Shown here piece after piece: positions 36,175-44,994 of a DNA stretch of 64,000 bases. Every line of letters starts with the position of its first letter. Within the stretch, counting starts at the first letter, position 1. The DNA is from Verrucomicrobiia bacterium (GTDB lineage Bacteria; Verrucomicrobiota; Verrucomicrobiia; Verrucomicrobiales; DEV007), in assembly GCA_030427505.1 (NCBI GenBank), contig JAUICH010000001.1:1-64000 (forward strand), given 5' to 3'. The position numbers and the translations under genes were made by a program. The notes under the pieces are model-generated. The model made no database searches. It was not told the DNA's origin and worked only from the letters and a program-made list of their open reading frames with translations.

Positions 36175-36376
36175 GAAGTCAGAAGCCGAAGCCGCATTGG
36201 ATGCGATGATCCGCGCTGCTGGTGTTGCCAGAGAGCGCGCGGCGGGTTTTGGTGCTCCTTTGGTGGTCTGGCGAGATGGAGCCGTCACCTATTTGGACCC
36301 GGGAACCGGCGAGGTCATTCGGAGAGATGGTGAGCCCCTGTCTGTACCTTCCAGTTCAGAAGACGAGCAAAGTTAG
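36167..36376 (+). CDS. Small partner of the zeta-type kinase (putative antitoxin)
   Basis: A 69-residue protein from GTG at 36167, overlapping the stop of the kinase pseudogene by eight bases. It has an Ala/Glu-rich helix followed by the pattern APLVVWRDGAVTYLDPGTGEV, a beta hairpin often seen in small proteins encoded next to zeta-like kinases. The antitoxin role is inferred from the position and pattern. The frame is undamaged although its partner is broken. Confidence 0.6.
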   Translation: MSKKSEAEAALDAMIRAAGVARERAAGFGAPLVVWRDGAVTYLDPGTGEVIRRDGEPLSVPSSSEDEQS

Positions 36377-36457
36377 GCTGGTTGGTAGTCTGGATATTGC
36401 TCAGGTCATTGAAACCAAGGGAGATCCCATGGCGAATGTGTTGGAGTCTCCATCAAC

Positions 36458-36493
36458 AAAGAAAAGGGGCTGCATCCTTACCGGATGAGCCCC
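36458..36493 (-). terminator. Rho-independent terminator of the DUF1080 gene
   Basis: GGGGCT with GCATCC (36466-36477) pairs with GGATG and AGCCCC (36483-36493), one base looped out. On the minus strand it is followed by TTTTCTTT (36465-36458). It lies about 55 bases downstream of the DUF1080 gene. Confidence 0.78.
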
Positions 36494-36547
36494 AAAGTGA
36501 GACCTGAAACGGAAGCCCGTTTCGTCTGGTCCTGAAGAAGTCTTGGC

Positions 36548-37291
36548 TTACTTGTCCAGGATCTTCAGGAAGATGTCCTTGTAGTAAACCACGCTGTCAG
36601 GGTCGTGCGCCTGGATGGCGATGGTTCCTTTACCGAGTTTGCGGCCCGGCATTTTGGCGTTCGGCAGGGTGCCGTCTTCCGGTTCCACGTATTCCACCGT
36701 GGTCTTGCCATTCACTTTCAGGGTCACTTTTCCGTCCAGGACCTGGATGTCGTAGTCGAACCACTCGTTGTCTTTGCTGGGCGCTTCGGTCAGGTGCAGG
36801 CTGGCGCCGGTCTTGTTGTCCACCGTGACATAGGGGCCTTTCTTGGCTTCTTCGTCATCGGGAGAGGCAAACATGTTGACCACCGCATAGAGGCTGCCCG
36901 TCTTCTTGGGGTCTTTGTGGGTGGAGTTGACCTGGCATTCGTAGCCCAGGTCCGGCCAGTTTTCTTCCTGGTACTGGGTGTGGAAATACACGCCGGAGTT
37001 GGAGTTCGGCTGGGTCATCGCCTTCAGCTTCAGCTTGAAGTTGGTGAACTCCACGCCCTGGCCGTCTTCACCCATGTAGAACAGGTGGCAGCGCGGGCCG
37101 TCGATGATCAGCATGCCGTCCTTCACGGAGAAGGACGCGGGGTTTTCCGTGCCGGGTTTCCAGCCAGTCAGATCCTTTCCGTTAAAAATAGAAACGAAGC
37201 CTTCGTCGCCGCCTTCGGGTTCGGCCCGGAGGGCGGGAGTAAGGGCCAGGGAAAGGGCCAGCAAGAGAGCGGAGATACGAGCAGTTTTCAT
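36548..37291 (-). CDS. DUF1080 (3-keto-disaccharide hydrolase-like) secreted protein
   Basis: 247 residues with a signal peptide (about 1-23). The concanavalin-like DUF1080 fold is shown by FVSIFNGKDLTGWKP near the N terminus, NSNSGVYFHTQY, and WFDYDIQVLDGKVTLKVNG later. Proteins of this family have been linked to glycoside breakdown via 3-keto intermediates; the substrate here is unknown. It has its own terminator. Confidence 0.88.
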   Translation of the reverse strand: MKTARISALLLALSLALTPALRAEPEGGDEGFVSIFNGKDLTGWKPGTENPASFSVKDGMLIIDGPRCHLFYMGEDGQGVEFTNFKLKLKAMTQPNSNSGVYFHTQYQEENWPDLGYECQVNSTHKDPKKTGSLYAVVNMFASPDDEEAKKGPYVTVDNKTGASLHLTEAPSKDNEWFDYDIQVLDGKVTLKVNGKTTVEYVEPEDGTLPNAKMPGRKLGKGTIAIQAHDPDSVVYYKDIFLKILDK

Positions 37292-37520
37292 GAATTGGAA
37301 ATGACGCGGGGTTGAGTTGGCAAAATTCCCGGCCTTGCTACCGTGGCCGGGGGGAGTAGTCTGGCGCGACTTTCCGCGATGTCGAACCTAATTCGGCTGG
37401 CGCAATCAAGTCCGGGAGTGTGGAATTCTTCAGGAAATTCGGAGTCCGAACCTGTAGTAGTATCCGGCCGGTTATGTGGTTCCGGTTTCCTTTAGTTGAC
37501 CCTTTCCCCGCCCGCAGCCC
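37292..37520. other. Intergenic region with no recognised feature
   Basis: About 230 bases between divergent DUF1080 and the ion channel. I see no gene, strong hairpin or consensus promoter. Confidence 0.4.
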
Positions 37521-38231
37521 ATGCTGTCGCCCCATTTGAAACGTGTGAGGAGAATCCCGACCTGGAAGTCGCTGGAACTGCGCTCGCTGACCCTTTTGGT
37601 GACGTTGCTGATTCTGATCCTGACGACGCCATTGACCAAGTCCGAGGGCGCGCTGGCCTCTCCTTTGGGGCTGGTTTACACCGTTCTGTTCTGTTTCAGC
37701 GGGTATCTCCTGGCGCCCAGCCGCCGCTGGCTGTTCTGGTATGGCGGCATGGTGGCGCTGGCGGTGATCTTTGGGGTGACCCATTCCGTGATGCCGCGTT
37801 TCTACTGGCTGGCGCTGGCGCGGGACAGCTTTCTGCTGGGCCTCCAGGTGCTGCTGGTGGGAACCGTTCTCCAGTATTCCCTGCTCAATCCGAAGGCAAA
37901 CAAGTTGGACCGCATCCTGGCCGGCATCTGCGGATACCTGATCCTCGGGCTGCTGTGGGCGAACCTCTATGCCATGATGGAGCTCATCCACCCCGGAAGC
38001 TTTGCCTTTACGAACAACGGAACGGAAGAGCCTCGGGATGGCGACCTGTTTTATTTCAGCTTCGTCACGCTCAGCACCCTGGGCTATGGAGACGTTCTGC
38101 CGACCAACATCTTTGCCCGCATCCTGTCCAGCATGGAGGCGGTGGCCGGAACCCTCTACCTGGCGGTGTTTATCTCGTCCCTGGTCGGCGGCGCGGGCGG
38201 CCGGTTTCGGCGGGGCAAACCGGTCAGGTAG
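37521..38231 (+). CDS. Two-pore-helix type potassium channel protein
   Basis: 236 residues. Several membrane segments (about 22-38, 45-64, 70-90, 104-122, 132-152) precede a pore loop with the potassium selectivity filter TLGYGD (186-191) and a last helix (199-221). This is an Ion_trans_2-type channel without a recognisable RCK or other regulatory domain. It lies immediately upstream of the beta-helix gene on the same strand. Confidence 0.82.
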   Translation: MLSPHLKRVRRIPTWKSLELRSLTLLVTLLILILTTPLTKSEGALASPLGLVYTVLFCFSGYLLAPSRRWLFWYGGMVALAVIFGVTHSVMPRFYWLALARDSFLLGLQVLLVGTVLQYSLLNPKANKLDRILAGICGYLILGLLWANLYAMMELIHPGSFAFTNNGTEEPRDGDLFYFSFVTLSTLGYGDVLPTNIFARILSSMEAVAGTLYLAVFISSLVGGAGGRFRRGKPVR

Positions 38232-38307
38232 GTATGGGAACAAGAGGTCTCAAGAATTCTCCAAGATTTCCGGTGGCATCCCCAAGATCTCTGGCGACCT
38301 TTTTCCC

Positions 38308-39024
38308 ATGCCTGAACCGTCTTTCGCGCCCGAAGCCTACCTGGATTTTTCTCACACGGAACATGCCGCGCTGTTTGCGGCGGGCGAACCGGTGTGGTCG
38401 GCGCTGAAGGGTATCGGGGACTACCTGGCGAAGAAGTTCGAAGAGATCGAACCTAGCGCCCGCTGTAAGGGCTACGTGGACGAGAGCGCCTCACTGGGCA
38501 AAGACGTCTTCATCGGTGAGGGCGCCGTGGTCGAGGCACACGCCACCATCAAGGGTCCCGCCTGGATCGGGCCCGGCTGCACCGTGCGCGCCGGAGCCTA
38601 CGTGCGGGAGAACGTCATCACCGGAGCCAAGGTCATGCTGGGGAATTCTTCGGAGTTTAAGAACTGCCTCATCTTCGACAACGCGGAGATCCCGCACTTC
38701 AACTACGTGGGGGATTCCATCCTGGGCTACAAAGCCCACCTCGGCGCCGGCGTCATTCTGTCCAACGTGCGGCTGGACCGGAACGAAGTGACCGTGCGCA
38801 CCCGCGAAGGAGGCAAACTACCCACCGGGCTGAGAAAGTTCGGCGCCATCATCGGCGACCGCACGGAAATCGGCTGCAACAGCGTCATCAGCCCTGGCGG
38901 AGTGCTGGGCCGCGGCTGCATTGTCTATCCCTGCACCCATTTCCTGGGCGTGCTGAAGGATGGGGAGATTGTGAAGAACCTCCAGCCAATCGAGATCGTG
39001 CCCGGTGGGAGGTCAGTGCACTAA
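38308..39024 (+). CDS. Left-handed beta-helix protein, nucleotidyltransferase-like
   Basis: 238 residues dominated by hexapeptide repeats (IGEGAVVEAHATIKGPAWIG, ITGAKVMLGNSSEFKN). The pattern NSSEFKNCLIFDNAEIPHFN and NYVGDSILG resembles the acyltransferase half of GlmU-type proteins. There is no sugar-nucleotide pyrophosphorylase domain. It could acetylate a UDP-sugar amine or serve as a separate trimeric scaffold; the substrate is unknown. ATG at 38308 is used; the frame is also open upstream but that sequence belongs to the channel gene. Confidence 0.78.
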   Translation: MPEPSFAPEAYLDFSHTEHAALFAAGEPVWSALKGIGDYLAKKFEEIEPSARCKGYVDESASLGKDVFIGEGAVVEAHATIKGPAWIGPGCTVRAGAYVRENVITGAKVMLGNSSEFKNCLIFDNAEIPHFNYVGDSILGYKAHLGAGVILSNVRLDRNEVTVRTREGGKLPTGLRKFGAIIGDRTEIGCNSVISPGGVLGRGCIVYPCTHFLGVLKDGEIVKNLQPIEIVPGGRSVH

Positions 39025-39742
39025 CGGGTCCTTCTGGATCGAGGGTGGCTGTTCCGCACGTCTCAATTTGTTCTTCTCGAAAAGCAAATTGGAAAGGTTG
39101 TCAGTAACCGGATCAAAGATCAGACGATTTGAATCCAATCTCTCTGGTAGATCTTGAGGCGATTTGTTGAAGGCTCCAAAAAAATGGTTCTTTGTTGTGA
39201 CCATTGCCACAACGTCATTCGCCGCCCTACCACCCCTGTCCGACGAAGAGCGCGAAAAACAAGCGGCACGGATCGTCACCGGGACGGTAGATAAGGTTGC
39301 GGCTTCGATGGCGCGGAAGGGGTGGAGGATTCGAACGGCACTTATCTCCTGGCTGTCCGGGGCGGGAGGTCGGGAAAGATCAGCAGGGCGCCGCGGAGTT
39401 CAGGTACTCTCCGAAAAAACGCCATAAGGCATCTCCGCCGGCTGCACTAACAAACGGCTAGAGCAAGCCGGGCGGCTACTATCACAGGTCCGCCTGAGAA
39501 ATGGGAAAGCGGACCCGTCCGCCGCCGAAGGAGATGTGGCGGGAAGGCGTCCGGACCGCGATCCTTGGCCGGCCTGCATCCCGCCAACCCATGCCTCAGA
39601 TCCGTCTGGGGTTTGCTGGGCATTTTTCGAGCCGTTATTCCCTTCTTCTTGCGGCTTGTCTTGGACTTTGGTTCTTTTTGCGGTCAGGAAATATTGGCTT
39701 TAAAGCTCTTTTTCATTAGGGCCCATCGTAACGGCATTCGAA
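39025..39742. other. Gap with a gene remnant only
   Basis: This 718-base gap contains the secreted-protein remnant at 39164-39427. Outside it I see no gene or clear repeat; the stretch just before 39743 (about 39640-39720) is richer in A and T than its surroundings. Confidence 0.4.
39164..39427 (+). pseudogene. Remnant of a secreted protein (5' end)
   Basis: The frame begins with a signal peptide (KKWFFVVTIATTSFAA) and a conserved-looking stretch LPPLSDEEREKQAARIVTG. The protein then degenerates into Arg-rich sequence. A different frame reads more naturally further on (EDSNGTYLLAV), so a frameshift near 39295-39330 is likely. No complete gene can be reconstructed by eye. Confidence 0.4.
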
Positions 39743-40888
39743 ATGAGTAATCGATTTCAGCGGGTGATTCTCCTGCCCGGAATCCACAAGACCGGTAGCA
39801 CGGCGATTCAAGAGCACTTGGGGAGTCAGAAAGAAAAACTGGTAAGCGAGCAGTCTCTGCTGCCGGTGGTGGTTCAACGTGAGATCACAACAGCGCTGGC
39901 AGCCGCGGAACTGGTGGCGCCCGAAGCCAGGAAAGAAGCCTTTTTCGCCGCGTTGTTGGATTTCAGAAGCGAAGAGGAGCAGCAAGTAGAGACGCTACTG
40001 CTTTCTTGGGAAGGATTTGCCGGAGGAATGACCGGCGGCTATTCCGAAGCCAGAGAGCGAACTCAATTCTTGGTCGAATGTTTAGGGGATGAGCCTGTCG
40101 AGGTTTTTCTCTTTCTCAGGAGGCAGGATGAATATGTGGAATCTCTCTACCTGCACCTGATCAAAAACGCCCGGGCGGAAGAATTCGGCCGGTTTTACGA
40201 CGAGCATGTCAGAGGGGTGAATCTGGATTGGAATTTGCTGTGCGACTCCTGGGAAGCAGCCTTTGGAGCGGGTAACCTTTTTGTTCGTCTCTATGAAAAG
40301 GATGTGGATGGCGATGCTTTCCTCTCTGGCGTGATGAGTTGGCTGTCCATTGATCAGACCGGCGAGATTCCGGCCGTGAGGAAACGCGAGAATCCCACCC
40401 TCAATAAGAAGGGCCTGGAACTGATGCTGGAAATAGCCCGCCAGACTGAAAGCCGAGAGGAGATCCGGCAGTGCCGGATGGTGGTGGAGTCACTTTTTCC
40501 GCGCCTCCCAGGGGAGAATTTTTGCCTGCTATCAAAGGATCAACGGGCGGAACTTCACGAGAAATACGACGGGGCCAATCGGGCACTGATGGAAAGACTC
40601 GGCGAAAAAAGCGACCGGTTTGTCATACCACTGGAGCTTCCCGAGTCTTCTTTGGGAGAGCCGGAGGGGGGTGAGGATGAAGTCTCCACCCTAAAGCTGG
40701 TCCAACTGCTGGGCGCGGAACGCATCCGGCGCCTCGAATTTGAAGGCCGAATCAAGAGACTGGAGCGGCACGTTCACAATATGAACCGCGAAGCAGTGGA
40801 AGGAGGAGGATTTGTGACGAACAACCTGTTCTGGGAAAAGTACAAAAGCCTTTCAAAAAAATTGAAAGACTTGAAGTCGAGGTTTTGA
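39743..40888 (+). CDS. Sulfotransferase-like protein
   Basis: 381 residues. The PAPS 5'-phosphosulfate loop is seen in LPGIHKTGSTAIQEHL, and the 3'-phosphate site in FLRRQDEYVESLY. The C terminus ends in a coiled segment with a basic tail (KYKSLSKKLKDLKSRF). Such enzymes sulfate polysaccharides, lipids or proteins. The flanking gaps lack genes on both sides and contain remnants, so acquisition by transfer is possible but not shown. Confidence 0.75.
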   Translation: MSNRFQRVILLPGIHKTGSTAIQEHLGSQKEKLVSEQSLLPVVVQREITTALAAAELVAPEARKEAFFAALLDFRSEEEQQVETLLLSWEGFAGGMTGGYSEARERTQFLVECLGDEPVEVFLFLRRQDEYVESLYLHLIKNARAEEFGRFYDEHVRGVNLDWNLLCDSWEAAFGAGNLFVRLYEKDVDGDAFLSGVMSWLSIDQTGEIPAVRKRENPTLNKKGLELMLEIARQTESREEIRQCRMVVESLFPRLPGENFCLLSKDQRAELHEKYDGANRALMERLGEKSDRFVIPLELPESSLGEPEGGEDEVSTLKLVQLLGAERIRRLEFEGRIKRLERHVHNMNREAVEGGGFVTNNLFWEKYKSLSKKLKDLKSRF

Positions 40889-41208
40889 GTTCAGGGGACA
40901 GATACCTGGGAAAAGATTCGCCGATCTCCCCACCTCGCCACCGGCTGCCATCCCCAAAAGCACCGATTCTGACCGGCGCACTCCAGGGACGCTTCGCTTC
41001 CCCGTTGGCCCAAGTTCGACAGTATTGGAGAAAAAGCGGAGGGAATTGGGTGGAGTTTGCCGTTGAGTGTTGATTGCCCCGGGGATTCGGATTGGCTTGC
41101 GGTGTTGTGGTAAAGACCACTTCGCACGCAGAGCGTGCGGCCGGGCGGCACCTTCGGACAAGCTTCTGAAACGAAACCGGCTTGAGCCTCTCAGTTGTCG
41201 AACTTCGG
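40889..41208. other. Intergenic region with short hairpin
   Basis: About 320 bases with no gene. A short GCACGC/GCGTGC hairpin with AGA loop lies near 41127-41141. The rest has no clear function. Confidence 0.35.
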
Positions 41209-41571
41209 TTAGATCGGCAATTTTTCTGGCCACTGAAACTCCAAGGCAGGGCTTCCAGCGGCTTTTCTCGTTTTATGGAAGGCTTCCATCAGTTGGTCAG
41301 AAGGGGTTTCCAGATAGGTGATGACGCGTTGGCAAACATCCTCCGTGGGAATGCCGAGTTCCGACACGCCTCCGGGTGTAACGATGGGGGCATAGAGGAC
41401 CCATGAAGGGTCAGCCCATGTCAGGTAGAAGAGCCCGTCCAAGGCGTCCAGCTCCCCTTGCCGGGTGACGCCTCGGGATGCCATAATGGTGTTGGCCATA
41501 CTCCCTTCTCTTTGCCTCACCCAGTAGCCCTGGCTGGATAATCTGGAGATGATTTCCTCGTGAGGGGACAT
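41209..41571 (-). CDS. Hypothetical protein
   Basis: A 120-residue soluble protein from ATG at 41569-41571, beginning MSPHEEIISRLSSQGYWVRQ. An in-frame start at 41700 would add 43 less compact residues. Composition looks like a real globular protein (balanced charges, aromatic patches such as WADPSWVLYAPIV). No family is recognised. It lies between the sulfotransferase and alcohol dehydrogenase genes. Confidence 0.5.
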   Translation of the reverse strand: MSPHEEIISRLSSQGYWVRQREGSMANTIMASRGVTRQGELDALDGLFYLTWADPSWVLYAPIVTPGGVSELGIPTEDVCQRVITYLETPSDQLMEAFHKTRKAAGSPALEFQWPEKLPI

Positions 41572-41740
41572 GAGGGCGAAGGGCTGAGATGAGTTTGTCG
41601 AGGGAGTGGCTGCGTTGGGACGCCTCCGAAGTAGATCGGAGTTGGCTCGCAGAATGTAAGATACAGGTGCTTGATAGCGTGGAAAACCTATCACGTCCAA
41701 ACATGAAGAAGAGCCGCATACAGGGTGAGTCGTGAACGCG

Positions 41741-41764
41741 CCCGTCGCCTCGACCCGATCCTTC
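41741..41764 (+). repeat. 24-bp fragment of the 48288-48662 element
   Basis: The 24 bases from 41741 are identical to 48532-48555, inside the larger repeat element. This suggests a worn copy or fragment of the same dispersed family. Confidence 0.5.
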
Positions 41765-41814
41765 TGTATCGACCTCGTCTCGGATCAAATTGGGTTCCTT
41801 GTCTCCTTGTCTGG

Positions 41815-42924
41815 CTAGAGCACTAAGACACCCTTCGCGATCCGGCCCCCGTGCATGTCTTCAAACGCCGTGTTCAGTTCGTCCAGGGCGTAGGTCTTGG
41901 ACACCATCTCGTCCAGCATCAGGTCGCCGCGGGCGTAGAGGTGGAAGAGGCGGGGGAAGTCGACGGTAGGATTGCACTTCCCGTAGAGGGGATTGAGGTA
42001 GACCTTGTCCCACTCGAAAAGGTTCATGTCGATGGTGAGGTCCTGTTCGATGCCGCTGACCTGGATGGCGGTGCCGCCATGACGGATCATGGCCAGGGGC
42101 GCCGCGCCGAGGGCGGGGACGGCGGTGGCTTCAAAGGCGTAGTCCGCGCCGCGTCCGTCCGTGAGTTCGCGGACTTTTTCCGCCATCTGGAGCAGGCCAG
42201 TGTCCGCGCGATCCGCCTGGAGGGTGTGGGTCGCGCCGAAATCCCGCGCCATCTTCAAGCGATCCGGGCTCAGGTCCAGGGCGATGATCTTGAGCGCTCC
42301 GGCGATGCGGGCGCCCTGAATGCAGTTCAGGCCCACGCCGCCGCAGCCGATGACGGCAACAGACGCGCCGGGCTCCACCTTTGCCGCGTTGATGACAGAG
42401 CCGTAGCCCGTCATTACCCCGCAGCCGAGAATGCAGGCGGACTCCAGCGGCAGGCTGACTTCGTCGGGTATGCGGACGACGGCTTCCCGCCGGACCAGGG
42501 TGAGTTCCGACATGGTGCCGATGTTGAAGGAACGTTCGATAGGGGTTCCGCCGAGCGTGGTGCCTTCCGGGTGGGCGTGACCCTTCAGCGGGTCGCGGCC
42601 GGCGACGGGCGAATGGGTCTCGCAGATGGCGTGGTTTCCCCGCACGCACTGGAAACAAGTGCCGCAGGAAATCGCCCAGTTGAGCAACACACGGTCGCCG
42701 GGAGCCACGTGGGTAATACTGGAACCGACAGCAACGACGAGGCCCGCGCCTTCGTGTCCGAGCACAATGGGTTTGCCCCAGGAAAGCGAGTCGTAGTCCG
42801 TGTGGCACACCCCGGCGGCTTTGACCTGGACGAGCACTTCGTCCGGCGCGGGATCGCCGACCTGGATTTCGCGGACGCTGAAGACGCCGTCTCCGGTACT
42901 GGTGATGGCTTTGGCGGGTGTCAT
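41815..42924 (-). CDS. Zinc-dependent alcohol dehydrogenase
   Basis: 369 residues of the class III/medium-chain type. The catalytic zinc motif is GVCHTDY with GHEGAG, and the structural zinc set is CGTCFQCVRGNHAIC. The NAD site is GCGGVGLNCIQGA. It oxidises alcohols or formaldehyde-type substrates with NAD; the actual substrate is unknown. It is on the minus strand, separated by a hairpin array from the ferritin-like gene. Confidence 0.93.
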   Translation of the reverse strand: MTPAKAITSTGDGVFSVREIQVGDPAPDEVLVQVKAAGVCHTDYDSLSWGKPIVLGHEGAGLVVAVGSSITHVAPGDRVLLNWAISCGTCFQCVRGNHAICETHSPVAGRDPLKGHAHPEGTTLGGTPIERSFNIGTMSELTLVRREAVVRIPDEVSLPLESACILGCGVMTGYGSVINAAKVEPGASVAVIGCGGVGLNCIQGARIAGALKIIALDLSPDRLKMARDFGATHTLQADRADTGLLQMAEKVRELTDGRGADYAFEATAVPALGAAPLAMIRHGGTAIQVSGIEQDLTIDMNLFEWDKVYLNPLYGKCNPTVDFPRLFHLYARGDLMLDEMVSKTYALDELNTAFEDMHGGRIAKGVLVL

Positions 42925-43028
42925 GGAAGAGCTTGGTGGTGAGAGAATGATGGAATCCGAAACCGTTTAGGAGGCCATTGCAAAAGTGAATTGGGTGCGG
43001 GAATCTGAAACCGAACGCAGGTTTTCTT
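42925..43028. other. Intergenic leader of the alcohol dehydrogenase
   Basis: No clear promoter or gene. The hairpin array begins at 43029. Confidence 0.35.
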
Positions 43029-43267
43029 CGGGCTGAAAGCCCGAGAGCGCAAAGCCCAGGCCTTTTAGGCCTGGGTAAAGGGTCTCCGAGAATTTTGCGG
43101 GCTGTAAGTCCGCGTGAGAGCGCTCCCTTTTTGATTCGGTTTTTCAATGGTCGTTGTCCGCTCCTTCCGTCCTTTCAGGGCGGATATTCCTTTGGCCGGG
43201 TGACCCAGGGCTTAGCGCCTTGGAAGGCGCCTGCCCTGGGCTATCACCTGGCACGCCGTCGGCGTGC
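43029..43267. repeat. Array of at least seven short hairpins
   Basis: Successive inverted repeats with mostly 3-base loops: CGGGCT-GAA-AGCCCG (43029-43043), CCCAGGCCT-TTT-AGGCCTGGG (43055-43075), a GCGGGCT/AGTCCGC pair near 43097, TCCGTCCT/AGGGCGGA near 43166, a CCCAGGGC/GCCCTGGG pair (43204-43240) enclosing GCGCCT/AGGCGC, and GCACGCC-GTC-GGCGTGC (43251-43267). There is no CRISPR-like regular spacing. Similar hairpins recur at 48037-48253 and in 151-970, so this is a dispersed family. Confidence 0.75.
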
Positions 43268-43403
43268 TTCCGTGGACGACCGGTATCAAACTATTGAAAA
43301 CAGGCTTTTTAAGGTAGGCAAACTCGTCCGAGTGGTCCACAAAGACGGCGCTGTTCGTCGTACCGGTAGGGTTTGAATTTGTCTTGAAGACCTAACACTC
43401 CCC

Positions 43404-44852
43404 TTACCCCGACACCGCCAGCTTTTCCAGGTCCGCGCGGGATTCGGAATAGTTGACGTGGTAGGCCAGCACCTCCGGGTCCGGTTCTTCGCCCCGGGCT
43501 TTGCAGGCGGTGGTGTAGAGGTCCGGCCACCAGTTGCGGTGTTCGGTCAGGCCCTGGTCTTTCCATTCCTGCCAGCCGCTGAGGACCTTGTCCCAACACT
43601 GGCTGCCGTAGGCCACGCCTTCCTTGGCGGTGTCGAACCCGCTCAGGTACCAGTCCCGGCCGATGCGGGCGTGGAGCACTTCGTCCGCCCAGTCGAAGTC
43701 CTGGAAGAGTTCCGCCAGCTTGTTGCCGGACTCCGTGCCGACTTCCCATTCAAAGCGCTTGCCGGTCTTCGTCATGAGACCTTGCTCGATGAAGTAAAGC
43801 ACCGCGTGGCGTTCCTTTGGCGTGAGCTGGGTATTCAGACCCAGTGCCCAAGTGTGGTTGATCATCACGCTTTCCGGCCAGGAGATACCCGACTCCACGA
43901 AGCCGATTTCGCCCATCATGGCGTGGCGTGCCTCGTCCCAGAGTTGGCGCGTCAGGTCGCGGTAGAAATTCCACGGCTTGTCTTCCGTTTCTTCGATGAT
44001 GGAGGCCATCATCTCCGGCACGTCGATTTCCCGCAGGCGCTTGTAGAACATCATGAGCACCTTGTCGCGCGGGGAGAATTTGTCGGAGTAAAGAAACTCC
44101 TCCGCGTGCACGCCCATGTTGTAGGGGTCCGGGAAACGTTCGTCACGCTGGGGCACGCCGTCGAATTTCCAGGGCTGGGTGGAGAACAGGGGCACGTCGG
44201 CTTCGCCGCGCGGTTTTTCTTCAGAGGTGCCGTCCAGTCCGCCCGCGGCCGCCAGCGCGGCGTGGAGGAGCTGCGTCCACGGCTTCAGTTCCTCCCGCTT
44301 CTCGGCGGTGACGAGTTTCTCGATGCAGGCCGCGCCCCAGGCGATCATGTCCTCGATTTCCAAAAGGGCGAAGCGGCAGAGGCGCTTGCTGGGGTGATCC
44401 GCCAGCGGGTGGGTGTCCCGCATGAAATGCTCCATGCCCTCGCGCAAGGAGGGGAGGACGATCTCGTAGAGACCCACCAGCACTTCCTCCGCGCCAGGGG
44501 AGGCCAGGATTTCGTCGAAGACCAGTTCCAGCTCCTTGTGCGGCACCACGTCCAGCCGCAGGGGCGGCTCGCGCATTTCGGCCACGCGCAGGCGGATGGC
44601 GGTGACGTGTTCCGCGCAAAGGTGGGCGTGCAGGCTGTAGCCCATTTTCAGCTCGTAGATCGGCTCGGCGGTTAACCGGGCGTTCAGGATCTGGAAGGTC
44701 CGCTTCAGCGCGTAGTGAAAGCGTTTCAGGCGGCGCACGGATTCGTCCACGGACAGGCCCCCGGAAAAGGCTTCCTCCATCGTGCAGACTCCCGCCAGCA
44801 TGGGGAGGTCCTTGTAGGAATGGTAATTGGGCAGCGCGGTTGGGGAGTTCAT
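43404..44852 (-). CDS. Ferritin-like fold protein
   Basis: 482 residues. Metal-ligand-like ExxH pairs occur in both halves: CAEHVTAIR early, and EARHAMMGE and DEVLHARIG in the C-terminal half. The C-terminal half resembles DUF455-type ferritin-like proteins. An iron or oxygen-related role is possible, but the family is not certain. ATG at 44850-44852 is chosen (MNSPTALPNYHSYKDL); the open frame continues upstream. It is divergent from the AraC gene, with the regulatory palindromes between them. Confidence 0.65.
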   Translation of the reverse strand: MNSPTALPNYHSYKDLPMLAGVCTMEEAFSGGLSVDESVRRLKRFHYALKRTFQILNARLTAEPIYELKMGYSLHAHLCAEHVTAIRLRVAEMREPPLRLDVVPHKELELVFDEILASPGAEEVLVGLYEIVLPSLREGMEHFMRDTHPLADHPSKRLCRFALLEIEDMIAWGAACIEKLVTAEKREELKPWTQLLHAALAAAGGLDGTSEEKPRGEADVPLFSTQPWKFDGVPQRDERFPDPYNMGVHAEEFLYSDKFSPRDKVLMMFYKRLREIDVPEMMASIIEETEDKPWNFYRDLTRQLWDEARHAMMGEIGFVESGISWPESVMINHTWALGLNTQLTPKERHAVLYFIEQGLMTKTGKRFEWEVGTESGNKLAELFQDFDWADEVLHARIGRDWYLSGFDTAKEGVAYGSQCWDKVLSGWQEWKDQGLTEHRNWWPDLYTTACKARGEEPDPEVLAYHVNYSESRADLEKLAVSG

Positions 44853-44943
44853 GTTCCGCTCAGCATAGCGAAAAACGCAGGCGGCCTCTACCGCGCCCTT
44901 GACGCAGTATTGCCAGGATATTGACAATTTGGGGCGAAAATGG

Positions 44944-44984
44944 CCGGAATTCCGGTAAATTGGTCAGTAGTATCTCCTAGGAGA
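44944..44984. promoter_or_regulatory. Two perfect palindromes in the divergent region
   Basis: CCGGAATTCCGG (44944-44955) and TCTCCTAGGAGA (44973-44984) are perfect 12-bp palindromes. The second overlaps the Shine-Dalgarno sequence (AGGAG) of the AraC gene, so it could act as an operator or leader structure. The roles are inferred. Confidence 0.4.
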
Positions 44985-44994
44985 AGACCGAAAC

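Noticed and set aside
36222-36488. Open frame overlapping the zeta partner gene
   Set aside because: It shadows the smaller partner and runs into the terminator of the DUF1080 gene.
39326-39345. tRNA-like T-arm sequence (GGATTCGAAC)
   Set aside because: The flanking bases do not form a T-stem, and no cloverleaf can be folded around it.
43029-43267. CRISPR array
   Set aside because: Hairpins differ in stem and spacing; there are no identical repeats or unique spacers, and no cas genes.
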